Shown here: piece by piece, positions 34,687 through 44,152 of the stretch
How the letters are laid out: each line of letters begins with the position of its first letter
Position numbering within the stretch: the first letter of the stretch is position 1
NCBI RefSeq assembly: GCF_020164455.1
Contig: NZ_JAIQWW010000006.1
Coordinates: 124,001 to 188,000 of the forward strand
Origin: Phyllobacterium chamaecytisi
GTDB lineage: Bacteria; Pseudomonadota; Alphaproteobacteria; Rhizobiales; Rhizobiaceae
Direction: 5' to 3'
DNA: 64,000 bases
Notes under the pieces: generated by a model
Databases searched by the model: none
What the model saw: only the letters and a program-made list of their open reading frames with translations
What the model was told of the DNA's origin: nothing
Position numbers and translations under genes: made by a program

Positions 34687-34925
34687 AGGTCTGGTTGTGT
34701 TTACCGATTACAATATAATGGCTAGTTGAACGCCAATATGGTTATTTTTCGATGAAATGGACAAGTACCCGTCGCACAAGTTGCACTCGTTGCAACAAGT
34801 ATGCCGTCGTTTGACGAGATACAAGGTCCAAACTGCCGAGCAAGCGCCCGCAGCAAGTCTGGACTTCGACGAAATGATGCCGCAAAGAATAACTGACCCT
34901 GGTTTGAGAGCGAATGGATAGGACG

Positions 34926-35912
34926 ATGGCAAACGCTGCTGATGCAATTATCGATAGACGACGGCTTCGCAGGAAATTGACATTTTGGCGCGCTTTCACG
35001 CTCCTGCTCATCGCCCTTGCATTGATTTCACTTTATTTTTTTAATGCCGGCCCCGATGGGTTTTCCGGTAAATCAGCGCCGCATATCGCCAAGGTTCGCG
35101 TTGAGGGCACGATTTTTGAAAATGATGAACTGCTTAAGCGTCTGAAGGACGTGGAAGATTCCGACGCGGTCAAGGGCGTGATCCTCTCCGTCGATTCACC
35201 GGGGGGAACAACGGCCGGCGGTGAAGCTATCTATGAAGCTGTCCGCAAGCTCGCCCTGAAGAAGCCCGTCGTTGCCCAAGTTGGAACGCTGGCGGCTTCG
35301 GCCGGGTACATGATTGCGAGTGCGACCGATCACATCGTGGCGCGCCAGTCCTCGATTATCGGCTCCATTGGTGTGCTTTTCCAGTATCCTGATATTTCTG
35401 AGCTCTTGACCAAGATAGGGGTGAAAGTCGAAACGATCAAATCCAGCCCGCTTAAGGCAGAACCTAATTTTTTCAATCCGGCGAGCGACGAAGCAAAGGC
35501 GATGATTCATCGTATGATCATCGATTCCTATGACTGGTTTGTCGGTCTGGTCCAGGAGCGGCGTAAATTCACGCACGAACAAGCTTTGGCCCTAGCCGAC
35601 GGATCAGTCTTTACAGGTCGCCAGGCGGTTGCCAACAAACTGATTGACGAACTTGGCGGCGAAGACAAGGCAATCGCCTGGCTCAAAACAAAAGGTATCG
35701 ATGCCAAACTTCCAGTCGTCGAATGGAAGCCCGTCGAGAAGTCCTCCCTCGGTATGTTTTTTTCGCATTCCGCCCTTAAAATGCTGACCAGATATCTCGG
35801 CCTTCCGGAAGAAAGTGCGGGGGTGCTGCGCGAATTGACAGGTGATCGCATGTTCCTTGACGGACTCGTTTCTGTTTGGCACGTTGACGGCAAGCCTGTC
35901 GGCGCGCAATAA
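34926..35912 (+). CDS. sppA: Signal peptide peptidase SppA
   Basis: The 328-residue inner-membrane protease cleaves spent signal peptides. It has an N-terminal anchor (about 20-39) and a ClpP-like periplasmic domain with the Ser/Lys dyad Ser125 (TLAASAGYMIAS) and Lys177 (KSSPLKAEP); the 52-residue spacing matches Bacillus SppA. ATG 34926 (MANAADAIID) resembles related proteins; ATG 34914, four codons upstream, is possible. It is divergent from lptC and precedes ihfB. Confidence 0.93.
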   Translation: MANAADAIIDRRRLRRKLTFWRAFTLLLIALALISLYFFNAGPDGFSGKSAPHIAKVRVEGTIFENDELLKRLKDVEDSDAVKGVILSVDSPGGTTAGGEAIYEAVRKLALKKPVVAQVGTLAASAGYMIASATDHIVARQSSIIGSIGVLFQYPDISELLTKIGVKVETIKSSPLKAEPNFFNPASDEAKAMIHRMIIDSYDWFVGLVQERRKFTHEQALALADGSVFTGRQAVANKLIDELGGEDKAIAWLKTKGIDAKLPVVEWKPVEKSSLGMFFSHSALKMLTRYLGLPEESAGVLRELTGDRMFLDGLVSVWHVDGKPVGAQ

Positions 35913-36003
35913 GGATATTAAACTCATAAGATCAGTGACATAGTATTCAGGTTAGTGCTTTTTGACCTTGTCCTCCTGATCTTGAACCGAAAGGGATTTC
36001 GCT

Positions 36004-36288
36004 GTGATCAAATCAGAGCTCGTGCAGATCATTGCCAACCGCAATCCGCATTTGTTTCAGCGTGATGTGGAAAACATCGTCGGCGCCATCTTTGACGAGA
36101 TCACCGATGCACTGGCTGAAGGCAATCGGGTCGAGCTGCGTGGCTTCGGCGCATTTTCCGTCAAGAACCGCCCAGCGCGTAGCGGACGTAACCCGCGCAC
36201 CGGCGAAAGCGTCGACGTTGAGGAAAAATGGGTCCCTTTCTTCAAGACCGGTAAAGAATTGCGCGACAGGCTGAATGGCAACGGCTAG
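36004..36288 (+). CDS. ihfB: Integration host factor subunit beta
   Basis: The 94-residue HU/IHF-family protein bends DNA as a heterodimer with IHF-alpha. The beta subtype is indicated by [25 protein letters not shown] and by the arm [29 protein letters not shown]. It starts at GTG 36004, with GAAAGGGA upstream. The sppA-ihfB-lapA order is typical for this bacterial group. Confidence 0.95.
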   Translation: MIKSELVQIIANRNPHLFQRDVENIVGAIFDEITDALAEGNRVELRGFGAFSVKNRPARSGRNPRTGESVDVEEKWVPFFKTGKELRDRLNGNG

Positions 36289-36330
36289 GGGCGCGTCCCT
36301 CAAGCATCAGAAGCGTTGCAGGAGAGAAAT

Positions 36331-36663
36331 ATGATCACGCGTATTGTCATTGTCCTCATTCTGGTGCCGCTTGCCGTCATCCTGATTGCCCTGTCAGTAG
36401 CAAATCGCGAGGCGATATCGTTCACAATCGATCCTTTTAACCCGGGTAATCCTGCCCTCTCCTACTCCGCTCCGCTTTTCGTCTGGTTGTTTGCCTCTCT
36501 GATCCTCGGTTTGATCCTCGGGAGCTTGGCAACTTGGTATAATCAGGGCAAACATCGAAAACTCGCCCGTCAGCGCAAGCTCGAAGCGGAGTTATTGCGC
36601 AAGGAAGCCCGCAAGGCGTCGGCCGAGACACCGTCTACGCCAAACCTTCCTTCACTCCATTAA
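36331..36663 (+). CDS. LapA-domain (DUF1049) membrane protein
   Basis: The 110-residue protein has two membrane segments (about 5-22 and 46-68) and a basic C-terminal tail (KHRKLARQRKLEAELLRKEARK), matching the LapA/DUF1049 family linked to LPS assembly. ATG 36331 has GGAGAG upstream. It follows ihfB by 42 bases. Confidence 0.88.
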   Translation: MITRIVIVLILVPLAVILIALSVANREAISFTIDPFNPGNPALSYSAPLFVWLFASLILGLILGSLATWYNQGKHRKLARQRKLEAELLRKEARKASAETPSTPNLPSLH

Positions 36664-36683
36664 ACAACCGTCAAGGATATGAA

Positions 36684-37658
36684 ATGAAACTGATCTCCCC
36701 GGTCGAGGTCGATGGGCTATTGAAGTGGCCGGATATGATCGACGCACTCGAACAGGCTTTCCGTCAGGGAGTGATTCAGCCTGTACGCCATCATCACACC
36801 GTCGATCGCCCGGATGGCGCCGCTTCCACGCTGCTGCTGATGCCTGCCTGGTCTGACTTCAATGCTTTGGGGGATTCCTCAAAAGGCTATATGGGCGTGA
36901 AGATCGTTACCGTATCCCCGGACAATGGTGCCATTTCGAAACCAGCTGTCATGGGTGTGTATCTTTTGCTTGACGGCAAGACCGGCGAACCACAGGCGCT
37001 CATTGACGGACAGCGGCTTACCCTGTGGCGCACTGCTGGCGCATCGGCGCTCGCAGCTCGGTATCTGGCTCGTGAAGATGCGTCCAATCTCGTCGTGCTC
37101 GGAGCTGGTGCGCTTTCGGGATTTCTCGCTCGCGCCCACAGTGCCATCCGTCCCATCACGAAAATTTCTATCTGGAACCGCAACTTCGCCGGTGCTGAAA
37201 AAGTAGCTGCAGAACTCGCTGCGGATGGCTTCAACGCCAAGGCTGTGAACGACAAGCATGAGGCAATCGCCGAAGCCGATATCATAACTGCCGGCACGCT
37301 TTCGACTGAACCATTGATCCTTGGCAAACATTTGAAACCCGGCGCCCATGTGGATCTCATTGGAGCATTCACGCCTTCGATGCGCGAAAGCGACGACGAA
37401 TGCGTCAAACGCGCGCGCGTTTTTGTTGATACCAAGGACGGTGCACTGAAAGAGGGTGGTGATATCGTGCAACCGATCAAGGCGGGCGTCGTCAACGAAA
37501 GCCATGTCATCGGCGATCTTTTTGACCTGACGCGCGGCACCATCAAGGGGCGCCAATCCCCCAACGAAATCACGCTGTTCAAATCGGTTGGCGCCGCTCT
37601 GGAAGACCTTGCGGCGGGCATTTTGATCTATGAAAGGGCGATCTCGGCTTCCGCCTGA
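36684..37658 (+). CDS. Ornithine cyclodeaminase / mu-crystallin family protein
   Basis: The 324-residue NAD(P)-dependent enzyme has the family's substrate domain (YMGVKIVTVSPDN with the conserved Lys, and IDGQRLTLWRTAGASALAARYLA) and a Rossmann domain (VVLGAGALSGFLARAH near 135-150). Members act on ornithine, proline, alanine or related substrates, and sequence alone does not separate them. In many relatives trp genes follow ihfB-lapA; here this gene occupies that place. It follows the LapA gene by 20 bases. Confidence 0.87.
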   Translation: MKLISPVEVDGLLKWPDMIDALEQAFRQGVIQPVRHHHTVDRPDGAASTLLLMPAWSDFNALGDSSKGYMGVKIVTVSPDNGAISKPAVMGVYLLLDGKTGEPQALIDGQRLTLWRTAGASALAARYLAREDASNLVVLGAGALSGFLARAHSAIRPITKISIWNRNFAGAEKVAAELAADGFNAKAVNDKHEAIAEADIITAGTLSTEPLILGKHLKPGAHVDLIGAFTPSMRESDDECVKRARVFVDTKDGALKEGGDIVQPIKAGVVNESHVIGDLFDLTRGTIKGRQSPNEITLFKSVGAALEDLAAGILIYERAISASA

Positions 37659-37718
37659 ACGTTTTTTGCTTTCGCCTTCCCTCCTCTTGACATAGGAAAC
37701 ATCCAATCAACTGCGAGG

Positions 37719-38831
37719 GTGCACAGCTTGAAATCGTCCGGCGGAAAAATCAGGAAGGCAAAAGGGCTGGGTCAGAAAGCGAGCGCTCCGAAAGGAGCAG
37801 CGCATCGGCAAACCGCAACGAAGCCGCGGCCGCAATTTGCCAAAGCACCCCGCGCCACTGATATCGATCCTCAGCAAAAATCCGCCCCTCGTTCGGAAGC
37901 CGCTCCAAAGCGCGTTTTGACTCGCCGTACCGGCGTACGCCCTCTGGAACGAACCGGCCTCATCCTCGAAACCTCGCCTTCCGATGACTATGCCCTGCTT
38001 GACAGCGGCAATGGCCTCAAGCTGGAACAATACGGCCCCTATCGGATCGTCCGTCCAGAAGGTCAGGCGATCTGGCTGCCTGCCTGGGACAGAACGGAGT
38101 GGGACAAGGCCGATGCTATATTCACCGGCAATACGGATGAGGAGGGCGTCGGACGTTGGCATTTTCCAAAAGTTCCACTCGGTGAAACCTGGCCGCTTGC
38201 CTATGACGGCATCCCGTTTTTCGGACGTTTCACGTCGTTCCGGCACGTCGGCGTTTTTCCTGAACAAGGCACGCATTGGTCACATATGGACCAGCTGATC
38301 CGCAACGCCAAACGCCCGGTCAAGGTGCTTAATCTCTTCGGTTACACAGGAGTCGCGTCCCTTGTGGCGGCGCGAGCGGGAGCAGAGGTAACGCATGTTG
38401 ACGCCTCGAAGAAAGCCATTGTCTGGGCGCGGGAAAATCAGGAGATGGCAGGGCTCTCCAGCAAACCCATTCGCTGGATATGCGAAGATGCGATGAAATT
38501 CGTCGCACGCGAAGAGCGGCGAGGCAGTGGCTACGACATCATTCTTCTTGACCCGCCCGCCTATGGACGTGGACCCAATGGTGAAGTGTGGCAGCTGTTC
38601 GACAACCTGCCAGACATGGTCGACCTTTGTCGCTCGATCCTCACGCCAAATCCACTTGCCGTCGTTCTGACCGCCTATTCGATCCGCGCTTCGTTTTTTG
38701 CGATTCACGAGTTGATGCGCGATGCGTTCACCGGGCTTGGAGGAAAGGTCGAGTCAGGCGAGCTTATCCTGCGGGAGCGTTCATCCGATCGTGCCCTTTC
38801 CACCTCTCTTTTCAGCCGCTGGAGCGCTTGA
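37719..38831 (+). CDS. Class I SAM-dependent RNA methyltransferase (RlmI-like)
   Basis: The 370-residue protein has a basic Lys/Ala-rich N-terminal tail (about 1-65) and a methyltransferase domain with the SAM motif VLNLFGYTGVASLVAARAGAEVTHVDAS and the catalytic-loop motif DIILLDPPAYGRGP. This fits the RlmI/RlmK-type 23S rRNA methyltransferase group; the target base cannot be assigned. The start is uncertain: GTG 37719 or TTG 37728, the latter better spaced from GAGGG. Its stop overlaps the ATG of the next RNA methyltransferase. Confidence 0.85.
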   Translation: MHSLKSSGGKIRKAKGLGQKASAPKGAAHRQTATKPRPQFAKAPRATDIDPQQKSAPRSEAAPKRVLTRRTGVRPLERTGLILETSPSDDYALLDSGNGLKLEQYGPYRIVRPEGQAIWLPAWDRTEWDKADAIFTGNTDEEGVGRWHFPKVPLGETWPLAYDGIPFFGRFTSFRHVGVFPEQGTHWSHMDQLIRNAKRPVKVLNLFGYTGVASLVAARAGAEVTHVDASKKAIVWARENQEMAGLSSKPIRWICEDAMKFVAREERRGSGYDIILLDPPAYGRGPNGEVWQLFDNLPDMVDLCRSILTPNPLAVVLTAYSIRASFFAIHELMRDAFTGLGGKVESGELILRERSSDRALSTSLFSRWSA

Positions 38832-39700
38832 TGACCAAACAGGATGATCACCAGCGCGGCAGTGGTTTGGTTCGCCCTGGCAGGGTCAAGGAGGTCACGA
38901 GCCTGACCAATCCGATCGTTAAGGATTTGCGTGCGCTGGCGATCAAAAAATTCCGTGACCAGCAAGGCGTTTTCCTCGCCGAAGGACTGAAACTCGTCAT
39001 CGATGCCCTTGACCTGGGCTGGATCATCAAAACCCTGGTTTACTCAAAGGCAGGCAAGGGCAATTCGCTAGTCGAGCCAGTTGCCGCGCGCACGATCGCC
39101 AAGGGTGGTGATGTTCTTGAGGTCGGCGAAAAAGTCATTGCTGCCATAACGCGTCGCGATAACCCGCAAATGGTCGTCGGTGTTTTCGAACAGAAGGTGC
39201 AATCCTTGTCGGCAATCAAACCGCAAGGCAATGAGGTCTATGTGGCACTCGACCGCGTGCGCGATCCCGGCAATCTCGGGACGATTATTCGAACCGCGGA
39301 CGCAGCAGGCGCAAAAGGCATCATTCTCATTGGGGATACCACTGATCCGTTCTCGCTGGAAACGATCCGAGCCACGATGGGCTCGGTTTTTGCAATGCCT
39401 GTCATACGTGCGACTGAAGCCGAGTTTCTCTCCTGGCGAAAAGGTTTCTCTGGGCTAGTTGTTGGAACACATCTGAAAGGTGCAGTCGATTATCGAACGA
39501 TCCCCTATGCCAATAAACCGATCGTTTTGTTGATGGGGAACGAGCAACAAGGCTTGCCGGATCAATTGGCTTCATCGTGCGACAAGCTCGCGCGTATTCC
39601 GCAGGAGGGCCGTGCCGATTCGCTCAATCTCGCCATTGCGACCGGCGTCATGTTGTTCGAGATCCGGCGCGACGCATTGAAACTTGCCCCTGACGTTTGA
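38831..39700 (+). CDS. TrmH/SpoU-family RNA 2'-O-methyltransferase
   Basis: The 289-residue protein has an N-terminal RNA-binding substrate domain (LTNPIVKDLRALAIKKFRDQQGVFLAEG) and a SPOUT knot with the three family motifs: RDPGNLGTIIRTADAAGA, VLLMGNEQQGLP and RADSLNLAIATGVMLFE. Members methylate ribose 2'-OH in rRNA or tRNA. It overlaps the upstream methyltransferase by one base (TGATG), so the two are coupled, and lspA follows after 12 bases. Confidence 0.93.
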   Translation: MTKQDDHQRGSGLVRPGRVKEVTSLTNPIVKDLRALAIKKFRDQQGVFLAEGLKLVIDALDLGWIIKTLVYSKAGKGNSLVEPVAARTIAKGGDVLEVGEKVIAAITRRDNPQMVVGVFEQKVQSLSAIKPQGNEVYVALDRVRDPGNLGTIIRTADAAGAKGIILIGDTTDPFSLETIRATMGSVFAMPVIRATEAEFLSWRKGFSGLVVGTHLKGAVDYRTIPYANKPIVLLMGNEQQGLPDQLASSCDKLARIPQEGRADSLNLAIATGVMLFEIRRDALKLAPDV

Positions 39701-39712
39701 GAAAATGGATTT

Positions 39713-40216
39713 ATGAAAAGCAAAGCATTCTACAGTCTTCTGGCCATCATCGCCTTCGCCACGGTCAGTGATCAGATCGTCAAGTATCTCATCGAGACTG
39801 GCATGGACTACCAGCAGCAAATCGATCTCTTGCCTTTTTTCGCGTTGTTTCGCGTGCACAATGATGGGATCGCCTTTTCGATGTTAAGTGGGTTCGGAGA
39901 TACAGCGCTGATAGCCCTGACGATCATCGTCATTTGTTTTGTCAGTTATCTGTGGTGGAGCACGGCGTCCACGCGCTGGATTTCACGGTTTGGTTTTGCC
40001 TTTATCATTGGTGGTGCGATCGGCAATCTCATCGACCGCATCCTGCATGGGTATGTCATAGATTATTTTCTTTTCCACCTGCCGTCATGGTCGTTTGCCG
40101 TCTTCAATCTCGCTGACGCTTACATATCGGTTGGCGCAGCATTGGTCGTAATCGAGGAAATTTTTGTCTGGTTGCGCGACCGGCGGACGGGCGGCGGGCA
40201 AACCGGCAAAAATTGA
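39713..40216 (+). CDS. lspA: Lipoprotein signal peptidase LspA
   Basis: The 167-residue inner-membrane aspartic protease removes signal peptides from diacylated prolipoproteins. Four membrane segments are visible, and the catalytic aspartates are Asp117 (GYVIDYF) and Asp135 (FNLADAYI) with the conserved HNDGIAFS and [10 protein letters not shown] segments. ATG 39713 follows the TrmH gene by 12 bases. Confidence 0.95.
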   Translation: MKSKAFYSLLAIIAFATVSDQIVKYLIETGMDYQQQIDLLPFFALFRVHNDGIAFSMLSGFGDTALIALTIIVICFVSYLWWSTASTRWISRFGFAFIIGGAIGNLIDRILHGYVIDYFLFHLPSWSFAVFNLADAYISVGAALVVIEEIFVWLRDRRTGGGQTGKN

Positions 40217-40309
40217 AGCGAAACTGGGTAATTAGCCCATTGTCACGTCATGTAGCCGTCATCCAATTGTTGTATTCAACGAACGAACGAATACCGATAA
40301 ATCTCCTGG

Positions 40310-41215
40310 ATGAGCCAAATCGATATGACCATCGCCTTGCTTGAACCGGCTTCAATCACTAAAGATCAACGCGTGATGTCGCACGTTGATTCAACTTCCT
40401 CGCCGTTTACGGCGCCACACCTTGCGTCGGTGCTTGGCCGCATCGGCACGATGGAGGTTTGCCTCGCGCAAACGGAAGATGAAATCGCTTCGTCACAACA
40501 ATTGCGTTTCAAGGTTTTTTTTGACGAGTTGGGTGCCAAAGGTTCTGCCACGATGGAGCAGCGTGATGCAGACCGTTTCGATCCTTTTTGCGATCATCTT
40601 CTTGTCTATGACACCTCCATAGCCGGTCCAAAACACAAGCAGATTGTTGGCACCTATCGGCTGTTGCGCTCCGAAAAAGCTTTCGAAACTGGCGGATTCT
40701 ATTCAGCCAGCGAATTTTCGATCGAACGGCTTGTTACCGCCAAGCCGGAATTGCGCTTTCTTGAGCTCGGCCGTTCCTGTGTCCTCCCCGAATACCGGTC
40801 GAAGCGGACGGTCGAATTGCTTTGGCAGGGGATTTGGACCTATTGCCGCTATCATTCGATCGGTGTGATGTTTGGCTGCGCATCCTTCCAGGGAACGGTT
40901 CCTGCGGCGCACGCACTGCCTTTGTCCTTCCTGCAGCACAATTGCCGTGCGACACCCGACTGGGACGTTCGCGCACTGCCCGCGCTTTACCATGCTATGG
41001 ATCTCGTTCCGAATGAAGCGATCAATCCAAAAGTAGCTCTCTTCGCCATGCCGCCGTTGATCAAGGGCTATTTAAGGCTTGGCGCGATGATTGGCGATGG
41101 CGCCGTGGTCGACCATGATTTTGGCACAACCGATGTCTTCATCATTCTGCCGGTCAGCCGTATTTCGGAACGCTATGTCAGCCATTACGCTGCTGAAGCG
41201 AAGCGCTTCGTCTAG
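40310..41215 (+). CDS. olsB: Ornithine-lipid N-acyltransferase OlsB-like (GNAT family)
   Basis: OlsB transfers a 3-hydroxyacyl chain from acyl-ACP to the alpha-amino group of ornithine, the first step of phosphorus-free ornithine lipids. The 301-residue protein shows family segments LRFKVFFDELGA, DPFCDHLLVYD, IVGTYRLLR, FLELGRSCVLPEYRSKRTVELLW and the C-terminal PPLIKGYLRLGAMIGDGAVVDHDFGTTDVFIILP. The second gene, olsA, is not adjacent. Several in-frame ATGs near the start make the exact N-terminus uncertain. Confidence 0.88.
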   Translation: MSQIDMTIALLEPASITKDQRVMSHVDSTSSPFTAPHLASVLGRIGTMEVCLAQTEDEIASSQQLRFKVFFDELGAKGSATMEQRDADRFDPFCDHLLVYDTSIAGPKHKQIVGTYRLLRSEKAFETGGFYSASEFSIERLVTAKPELRFLELGRSCVLPEYRSKRTVELLWQGIWTYCRYHSIGVMFGCASFQGTVPAAHALPLSFLQHNCRATPDWDVRALPALYHAMDLVPNEAINPKVALFAMPPLIKGYLRLGAMIGDGAVVDHDFGTTDVFIILPVSRISERYVSHYAAEAKRFV

Positions 41216-41304
41216 AGACCTTCGACTTGGACCGATCATCTGTGGAGAAAAGCCACGGATGAACTCGGAAGAGGTGTGTAAATTCCCCGTTAGCGAATAG
41301 ATTG

Positions 41305-41324
41305 CTCCTGATCGAAATCAGGAG
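41305..41324 (+). promoter_or_regulatory. Hairpin sequestering the mutS ribosome-binding site
   Basis: CTCCTGAT pairs perfectly with ATCAGGAG around the loop CGAA. The right arm contains the AGGAG ribosome-binding site, six bases before the TTG start of mutS at 41331. The RNA would have to open for translation, which suggests low or controlled MutS synthesis. Confidence 0.6.
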
Positions 41325-41330
41325 AGCGTC

Positions 41331-44060
41331 TTGGCCGAACTGGCAGCCATCATCGAACCGTCCCCTTATGACGCTGACATATTGGCGCGACCAACGCCGA
41401 TGATGGAGCAGTATATCGAAATCAAGGCGACGAACCCGGATAGTCTCTTGTTCTATCGCATGGGCGATTTCTATGAATTGTTTTTCGATGATGCGGTCGA
41501 GGCGTCGCGGGCACTCGGCATCACGCTGACGAAGCGCGGAAAGCATCTGGGCGACGATATTCCCATGTGCGGCGTACCGGTCCACGCCGCCGACGATTAT
41601 CTGCAGAAGCTGATCGCGCGTGGCTTTCGCGTCGCGGTATGCGAACAGATCGAAGATCCTGCGGAGGCCAGGAAACGTGGGGCAAAATCCGTCGTAAAAC
41701 GTGATGTCGTTCGATTGGTGACTCCCGGCACAATTACCGAGGAAAAACTGCTCGACCCATCCGAAGCCAATTATTTGATGACGCTCGGCCGGGTAAAGGG
41801 CTCGGATAGCGGTCATTTTGCGCTTGCCTGGATCGACATTTCAACCGGAACATTCCGGGTCAGCGAAACCGATCCGGGCCGGTTGCTCGCGGACATCCTG
41901 CGTGTGGATCCACGCGAATTGATTGTCGCAGATCCGGTATTTCATGATCTGGATCTGCGCCCGGTCTTCGATGTCATCGGCCGGGCGGTTAGTCCGCAGC
42001 CACCCAGTTTATTTGACAGCGCTACGGCCGAAAGCCGTATTCAGCGCTATTTCGACGTCAGCACGCTGGACGGATTTGGTCAATTCTCGCGTGCCGAGCT
42101 TTCAGCGATTTCCGGTGCTATCGCCTATGTCGAAAAGACACAGATTGCCGAACGGCCGCCGCTAATGCGGCCCGAGCGGGAGTCGGAAGGTTCTTCGCTT
42201 TTCATTGACCCTGCAACCCGCGCCAATCTTGAACTTCTGCGCACGCTTTCCGGCAAACGCGAAGGAAGTCTGCTACGGGCGATCGACCGAACGGTGACAG
42301 GTAGCGGGGCGCGGCTCCTGGCGGAACGGTTGACCTCACCTCTGACTGATCCGGCAGCGATCGCGGAACGACTGGATTCGATCTCGTTTTTCCTCCTCCG
42401 CCAACCGCTTGCAGATTTGACGCGTGAAGCGTTGAAAGGCGTGCCCGATATGCCCCGCGCCCTGTCACGGCTCGCAGTCGGTCGCGGCGGTCCGCGCGAT
42501 CTGGGTGCACTCGCCCGCGGTCTTGAAGCAGCCGGCGATATCGCACAATTGCTGGAGCGCGAGGAACTGCCGACAGAACTCACGCGAGTGAGAGAATGTC
42601 TTCGCCAATTGCCGCTGGAATTCGCCATACACCTTGACCGGGCGCTTGCCGATGAGCTGCCGCTTCTCAAACGCGACGGCGGGTTCGTCCGGCCGGCATA
42701 TCATGCCGAGCTAGACGAAATGCGGGCACTGCGGGATCATTCGCGCCGCATCATCGCCGGTCTGCAAGCCGATTACATGGAAACGACTGGCGTCAGATCG
42801 CTGAAGATCAAACACAATAATGTGCTTGGGTATTTCATCGAAGTGACCGCCAACAATGCCTCGGTCATGACCGATACGGATGAAGCCAAGAGCAAGTTCA
42901 TCCACCGTCAGACCATTGCCAATGCGATGCGGTTCACGACAACGGAGCTGGCAGAGCTTGAGACAAAGATAGCAAATGCCGCCGAACGAGCGCTTTCGAT
43001 CGAGCTTGGCGTTTTCGACGCCTTGACCAATGAGACCGTGGCCAACGCCGACACCATTCGTGCAGGTGCTGCGGCGCTGGCGGCGCTTGACGTCTCCGTA
43101 TCGCTGGCGGCTCTCTCCGAAGAACAAGGCTACTGCCGACCGCTGGTCGATGACAGCCTTGCATTCGAGATTGTGGCCGGACGGCACCCGGTCGTCGAGC
43201 AATCGCTACGTCGGCAAGCGGCCGCTCCCTTTGTTGCCAATGATTGCAATCTTTCTCCAGGGGGGGCCGGCAAGGGAGCAATATGGCTGCTGACCGGCCC
43301 GAACATGGGCGGTAAATCGACCTTTCTGCGTCAGAACGCACTAATTGTGATTCTCGCGCAGATGGGTTCGTTCGTTCCGGCCGGCTCTGCTCATATCGGC
43401 ATTGTGGATCGTTTGTTCTCCCGCGTCGGCGCTTCGGACGATCTTGCGCGCGGGCGTTCTACCTTCATGGTGGAAATGGTCGAGACCGCCGCCATTCTCA
43501 ACCAGGCCAGCGATCATTCGCTCGTCATCCTCGATGAAATCGGCCGCGGTACCGCTACCTTCGACGGCCTTTCGATTGCATGGGCTGCGGTTGAATACTT
43601 GCACGAAAAGAACCAGTGTCGAGCAATTTTTGCAACGCACTTCCACGAAATGACTGCACTTTCAGAAAAACTCGAACGGCTCAGCAATGTGACCATGCGC
43701 GTGAAGGAATGGGACGGCGATGTCGTGTTCTTGCATGAGGTCGCCAAGGGTGCCGCCGACCGTTCATACGGTGTGCAGGTGGCCCGTTTGGCTGGTCTGC
43801 CAGAAGCCGTCGTCAATCGCGCCCGCGATGTGCTGCACCAGCTTGAAGCGGGAGAGACCTCTGGCAAGGCCGACAAGCTGATCGACGACTTGCCTCTGTT
43901 TTCCGTTGAAGTGAAGCGACAGGCACCCAAGCTTGTTCAAGGTAAGGATAGTGGCCTGCTCGCAGCCATGTCCACCATCAATCCGGATGAGATGACACCG
44001 CGTGAAGCGCTGGAGGCGCTCTACCGGTTGAAGGGCCTCGTCGCGAACACGACATCTTGA
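41331..44060 (+). CDS. mutS: DNA mismatch repair protein MutS
   Basis: The 909-residue protein recognises mismatches and small loops as a dimer and recruits MutL. The mismatch-wedge motif Phe47-Tyr48-Glu49 is in [10 protein letters not shown], and the ATPase has Walker [14 protein letters not shown] (about 656-668), Walker [16 protein letters not shown] and the conserved FATHFHEMT. It starts at TTG 41331, behind AGGAG that is held in a hairpin; the next ATG (41400) would remove part of the conserved N-terminus. glnD follows 92 bases after its stop. Confidence 0.97.
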   Translation: MAELAAIIEPSPYDADILARPTPMMEQYIEIKATNPDSLLFYRMGDFYELFFDDAVEASRALGITLTKRGKHLGDDIPMCGVPVHAADDYLQKLIARGFRVAVCEQIEDPAEARKRGAKSVVKRDVVRLVTPGTITEEKLLDPSEANYLMTLGRVKGSDSGHFALAWIDISTGTFRVSETDPGRLLADILRVDPRELIVADPVFHDLDLRPVFDVIGRAVSPQPPSLFDSATAESRIQRYFDVSTLDGFGQFSRAELSAISGAIAYVEKTQIAERPPLMRPERESEGSSLFIDPATRANLELLRTLSGKREGSLLRAIDRTVTGSGARLLAERLTSPLTDPAAIAERLDSISFFLLRQPLADLTREALKGVPDMPRALSRLAVGRGGPRDLGALARGLEAAGDIAQLLEREELPTELTRVRECLRQLPLEFAIHLDRALADELPLLKRDGGFVRPAYHAELDEMRALRDHSRRIIAGLQADYMETTGVRSLKIKHNNVLGYFIEVTANNASVMTDTDEAKSKFIHRQTIANAMRFTTTELAELETKIANAAERALSIELGVFDALTNETVANADTIRAGAAALAALDVSVSLAALSEEQGYCRPLVDDSLAFEIVAGRHPVVEQSLRRQAAAPFVANDCNLSPGGAGKGAIWLLTGPNMGGKSTFLRQNALIVILAQMGSFVPAGSAHIGIVDRLFSRVGASDDLARGRSTFMVEMVETAAILNQASDHSLVILDEIGRGTATFDGLSIAWAAVEYLHEKNQCRAIFATHFHEMTALSEKLERLSNVTMRVKEWDGDVVFLHEVAKGAADRSYGVQVARLAGLPEAVVNRARDVLHQLEAGETSGKADKLIDDLPLFSVEVKRQAPKLVQGKDSGLLAAMSTINPDEMTPREALEALYRLKGLVANTTS

Positions 44061-44152
44061 ATGGCGTCTGTATGAAACGCGGCAAATGTAATCGTTTCGT
44101 TTGAAGCAAATTCGCGCTATAGCGTGCGGCCATTATCCATAAAGACGTATTC

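Noticed and set aside
34708..34947. 79-codon minus-strand frame between lptC and sppA
   Set aside because: It overlaps the sppA start and the promoter region, has no good ribosome-binding site and no family resemblance.
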